64,000 bases of DNA from Bacteroidales bacterium (GTDB lineage Bacteria; Bacteroidota; Bacteroidia; Bacteroidales; F082), in contig JAFZKP010000027.1 in NCBI GenBank assembly GCA_017553625.1, positions 1-64,000 of the forward strand, read 5' to 3'. The position numbers and the translations under genes are program-made. This document shows, in pieces, positions 61,731 to 64,000 of this stretch. Position 1 is the first letter of the stretch; each line of letters begins with the position of its first letter. The notes under the pieces were generated by a model. The model worked only from the letters and a program-made list of their open reading frames with translations, was not told the origin of the DNA and made no database searches.

Positions 61731-61746
61731 GTTTTTCTTTTTTAAG

Positions 61747-61777
61747 ACCCCACACTGCGCTACGCTTAGTGTGGGGT
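61747..61777. repeat. Inverted repeat upstream of the ATP-grasp start
   Basis: Perfect 10-bp stem ACCCCACACT (61747-61756) and AGTGTGGGGT (61768-61777), with a nested GCG-CTA-CGC hairpin in the loop. It lies in the 78-base gap between purA and the ATP-grasp gene, with no T-run on the minus strand, so it looks like a dispersed REP-like element. Confidence 0.8.
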
Positions 61778-61787
61778 AAATAGGATA

Positions 61788-61804
61788 GTGTGTCTTCGAC
61801 ACAC
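61788..61804. repeat. Second hairpin between purA and the ATP-grasp gene
   Basis: GTGTGTC (61788-61794), TTC, GACACAC (61798-61804), a perfect 7-bp stem four bases from the purA stop. With the inverted repeat beside it, probably one compound repeat unit. Confidence 0.7.
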
Positions 61805-61808
61805 GTGG

Positions 61809-63098
<1,290 letters not shown>

Positions 63099-63109
63099 TT
63101 AACGAGGTG

Positions 63110-63117
63110 CAAATTTA
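63110..63117 (-). promoter_or_regulatory. -7 box for purA
   Basis: Minus-strand TAAATTTG (TAnnTTTG), 23 bases before the purA ATG at 63086 and within the 39-base gap after the RelA/SpoT gene. Confidence 0.55.
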
Positions 63118-63125
63118 CGAAATTT

Positions 63126-64000
63126 TCAGCTCCTCTTCCCCACTCGCTCAACTTTTTTCACAAGGTCGAGACTCTTTATCTTATCTATAAGATTTTCAAG
63201 GGTTTTGAGGTTGTTGACATAAACCGACACCGTCGCCACCACCATGCCGCCTTCGATTTTCATCTCCATAGCCTGCATGTCGAGTTTCTCCTGGTTTGTG
63301 ATGGTGTCAAACAATGTAGCGCCAAATCCCATCTTATTGACTGCCAATATTTTAAGTTTTGCCAAGAATGCGAAATCGTCGCCAAACTGAAGGTGTGCCT
63401 TGACGATGCTCTCGCCGTATCGCGACATCAGTTTCTGAGCCTCGGGGCAGTCGGGATGATGTATCTGTATCGGTTGGCCGGGCAGTTGTATCGCCACGAC
63501 GTCGTCGCCCGGAATCGGGGTGCAGCAAGTGGAGATGACATATCCCGAGACGTTGTTTTCCCCAGATTTCTCTCCATTTTTGCGTTGTGACGACGGTCGT
63601 ACCAGACCAAGGGTGAGGTATTTCACAAGATATTCCGACCAGCTCGCTTCGTCTTTCTTCAGGCAATTCTCCACATCCTGCCGTCCGATTTTGCGTGTAG
63701 CCACATAATAATACAGGTCGTTGCGGTTGGAGAGGTTGAACTTCTCCGCGAGATAATTGCGGTTCTGCTTGCTGAAGTCGATTTTCGCGTGGTCGAAATA
63801 GTCTTTCAGCATCGCCTTGCCCTTGTCTTTGAATGCCTTACGGAAATCCTTGATGCCGTTTTTGAGTCGGCTCTTGGCGCCTGATGTTGCGAGATAGTCG
63901 AACCATTTCTCCTGCGGTTCCTGAAACTCCGACGTTATCACCTCCACCTGGTCGCCCATCTTAAGCTCTGTTTGTATCGGCGACAGTTTCTTATTGATGT
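63126..64000 (-). CDS. RelA/SpoT family (p)ppGpp synthetase/hydrolase, C-terminal part; 5' end outside window
   Basis: At least 291 residues; the frame stays open to base 64000 and continues beyond. It begins inside the TGS domain (INKKLSPIQTELKMGDQVEVITSE), followed by the helical region (PQEKWFDYLATSGAKSRLKNGIKDFRKAFKDKGKAMLKDYF), the zinc-finger/conserved-Cys segment GYVISTCCTPIPGDDVVAIQLPGQPIQIHHPDCP and a C-terminal ACT domain (AFLAKLKILAVNKMGFGATLFDTITNQEKLDMQAM...). These make up the regulatory half of a Rel-type stringent-response enzyme. Catalytic domains are off the edge, so hydrolase or synthetase status cannot be judged. Confidence 0.95.
   Translation of the reverse strand, partial: INKKLSPIQTELKMGDQVEVITSEFQEPQEKWFDYLATSGAKSRLKNGIKDFRKAFKDKGKAMLKDYFDHAKIDFSKQNRNYLAEKFNLSNRNDLYYYVATRKIGRQDVENCLKKDEASWSEYLVKYLTLGLVRPSSQRKNGEKSGENNVSGYVISTCCTPIPGDDVVAIQLPGQPIQIHHPDCPEAQKLMSRYGESIVKAHLQFGDDFAFLAKLKILAVNKMGFGATLFDTITNQEKLDMQAMEMKIEGGMVVATVSVYVNNLKTLENLIDKIKSLDLVKKVERVGKRS

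Noticed and set aside
61731-61802. 24-residue N-terminal extension of the ATP-grasp protein
   Set aside because: The added residues are encoded by the inverted repeat at 61747-61777; the ATG at 61730 begins the conserved fold.

Overview
The window is chromosomal DNA from a member of the Bacteroidetes, probably an anaerobic Bacteroidales. Evidence: TAnnTTTG -7 promoter boxes with few Shine-Dalgarno sites, Type IX secretion (T9SS) C-terminal sorting domains, the dprA-rsgA-Omp85-nadK-DUF6089-uppS-bamA-ompH-ompH block, serine palmitoyltransferase-type sphingolipid genes, and DUF2723, DUF4956/VTC and DUF2490 families. It is gene-dense and no stretch over 300 bases lacks a gene. I see no CRISPR array, phage, insertion sequence or rRNA.

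Layout. 1-166: end of a 2x[4Fe-4S] ferredoxin. 228-5895 (-): an operon led by a MarR regulator with a lipoprotein, a small secreted protein, a VTC polyphosphate polymerase, a DUF4956 membrane protein, a DUF2490 barrel and a GH2 glycosidase. 5961-10042: a serine palmitoyltransferase-like enzyme plus SDR (-), divergent from an SDR plus two-module VOC protein (+). 10121-20107 (-): outer-membrane assembly genes (two ompH/skp, bamA, an Omp85 relative), uppS, nadK, rsgA and dprA. 20234-22173 (+): a glycosyltransferase and lgt. 22148-25195 (-): a DUF2723 membrane protein. 25340-30290 (+): tRNA-Gln(TTG), then rimP-nusA-infB. 30434-33474 (+): two T9SS cargo proteins, one a CotH-like kinase.

33574-58174 (+) is the main item: about 24 co-directional, tightly packed genes forming an aryl-polyene / flexirubin-type biosynthetic cluster. 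It has a tyrosine ammonia-lyase-like enzyme (aryl starter), a FabG ketoreductase, three ketosynthases with intact Cys-His-His, two Cys-less ketosynthase-like proteins, two acyl carrier proteins, ApeP-like and ApeI-like dehydratases, a methyltransferase, several acyltransferases, a LolA-like carrier, an EamA-like protein, a GT2 glycosyltransferase, an MMPL transporter fused to an acyltransferase, a tandem-fused FAD oxidoreductase, a radical SAM enzyme, an orphan 120-residue protein, an esterase and a PaaK-like adenylating ligase. The likely product is an aryl-capped polyene attached to an outer-membrane lipid. The resorcinol-forming DarA/DarB enzymes of true flexirubins and a phosphopantetheinyl transferase are not in the window. 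The double oxidoreductase, MMPL-acyltransferase fusion, radical SAM enzyme with its own promoter and orphan protein make this an uncommon variant.

58177-64000 (-): a transglutaminase-like lipoprotein, an ATP-grasp protein, purA and the 3' part of a RelA/SpoT gene.

A second theme is a family of short imperfect palindromes, core GTAGAGACGYG...CRCGTCTCTAC, found between genes and in frame inside genes. The transglutaminase-like gene carries four; one lies in the signal-peptide region of the DUF2490 gene and a related hairpin lies in the MMPL gene. They resemble protein-tolerated selfish palindromes such as the Rickettsia RPEs.

Functions are read from motifs and remembered families; no database search was run. 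Several starts were moved downstream of the longest open frame where that frame begins at TTG or runs into a repeat or the previous gene.
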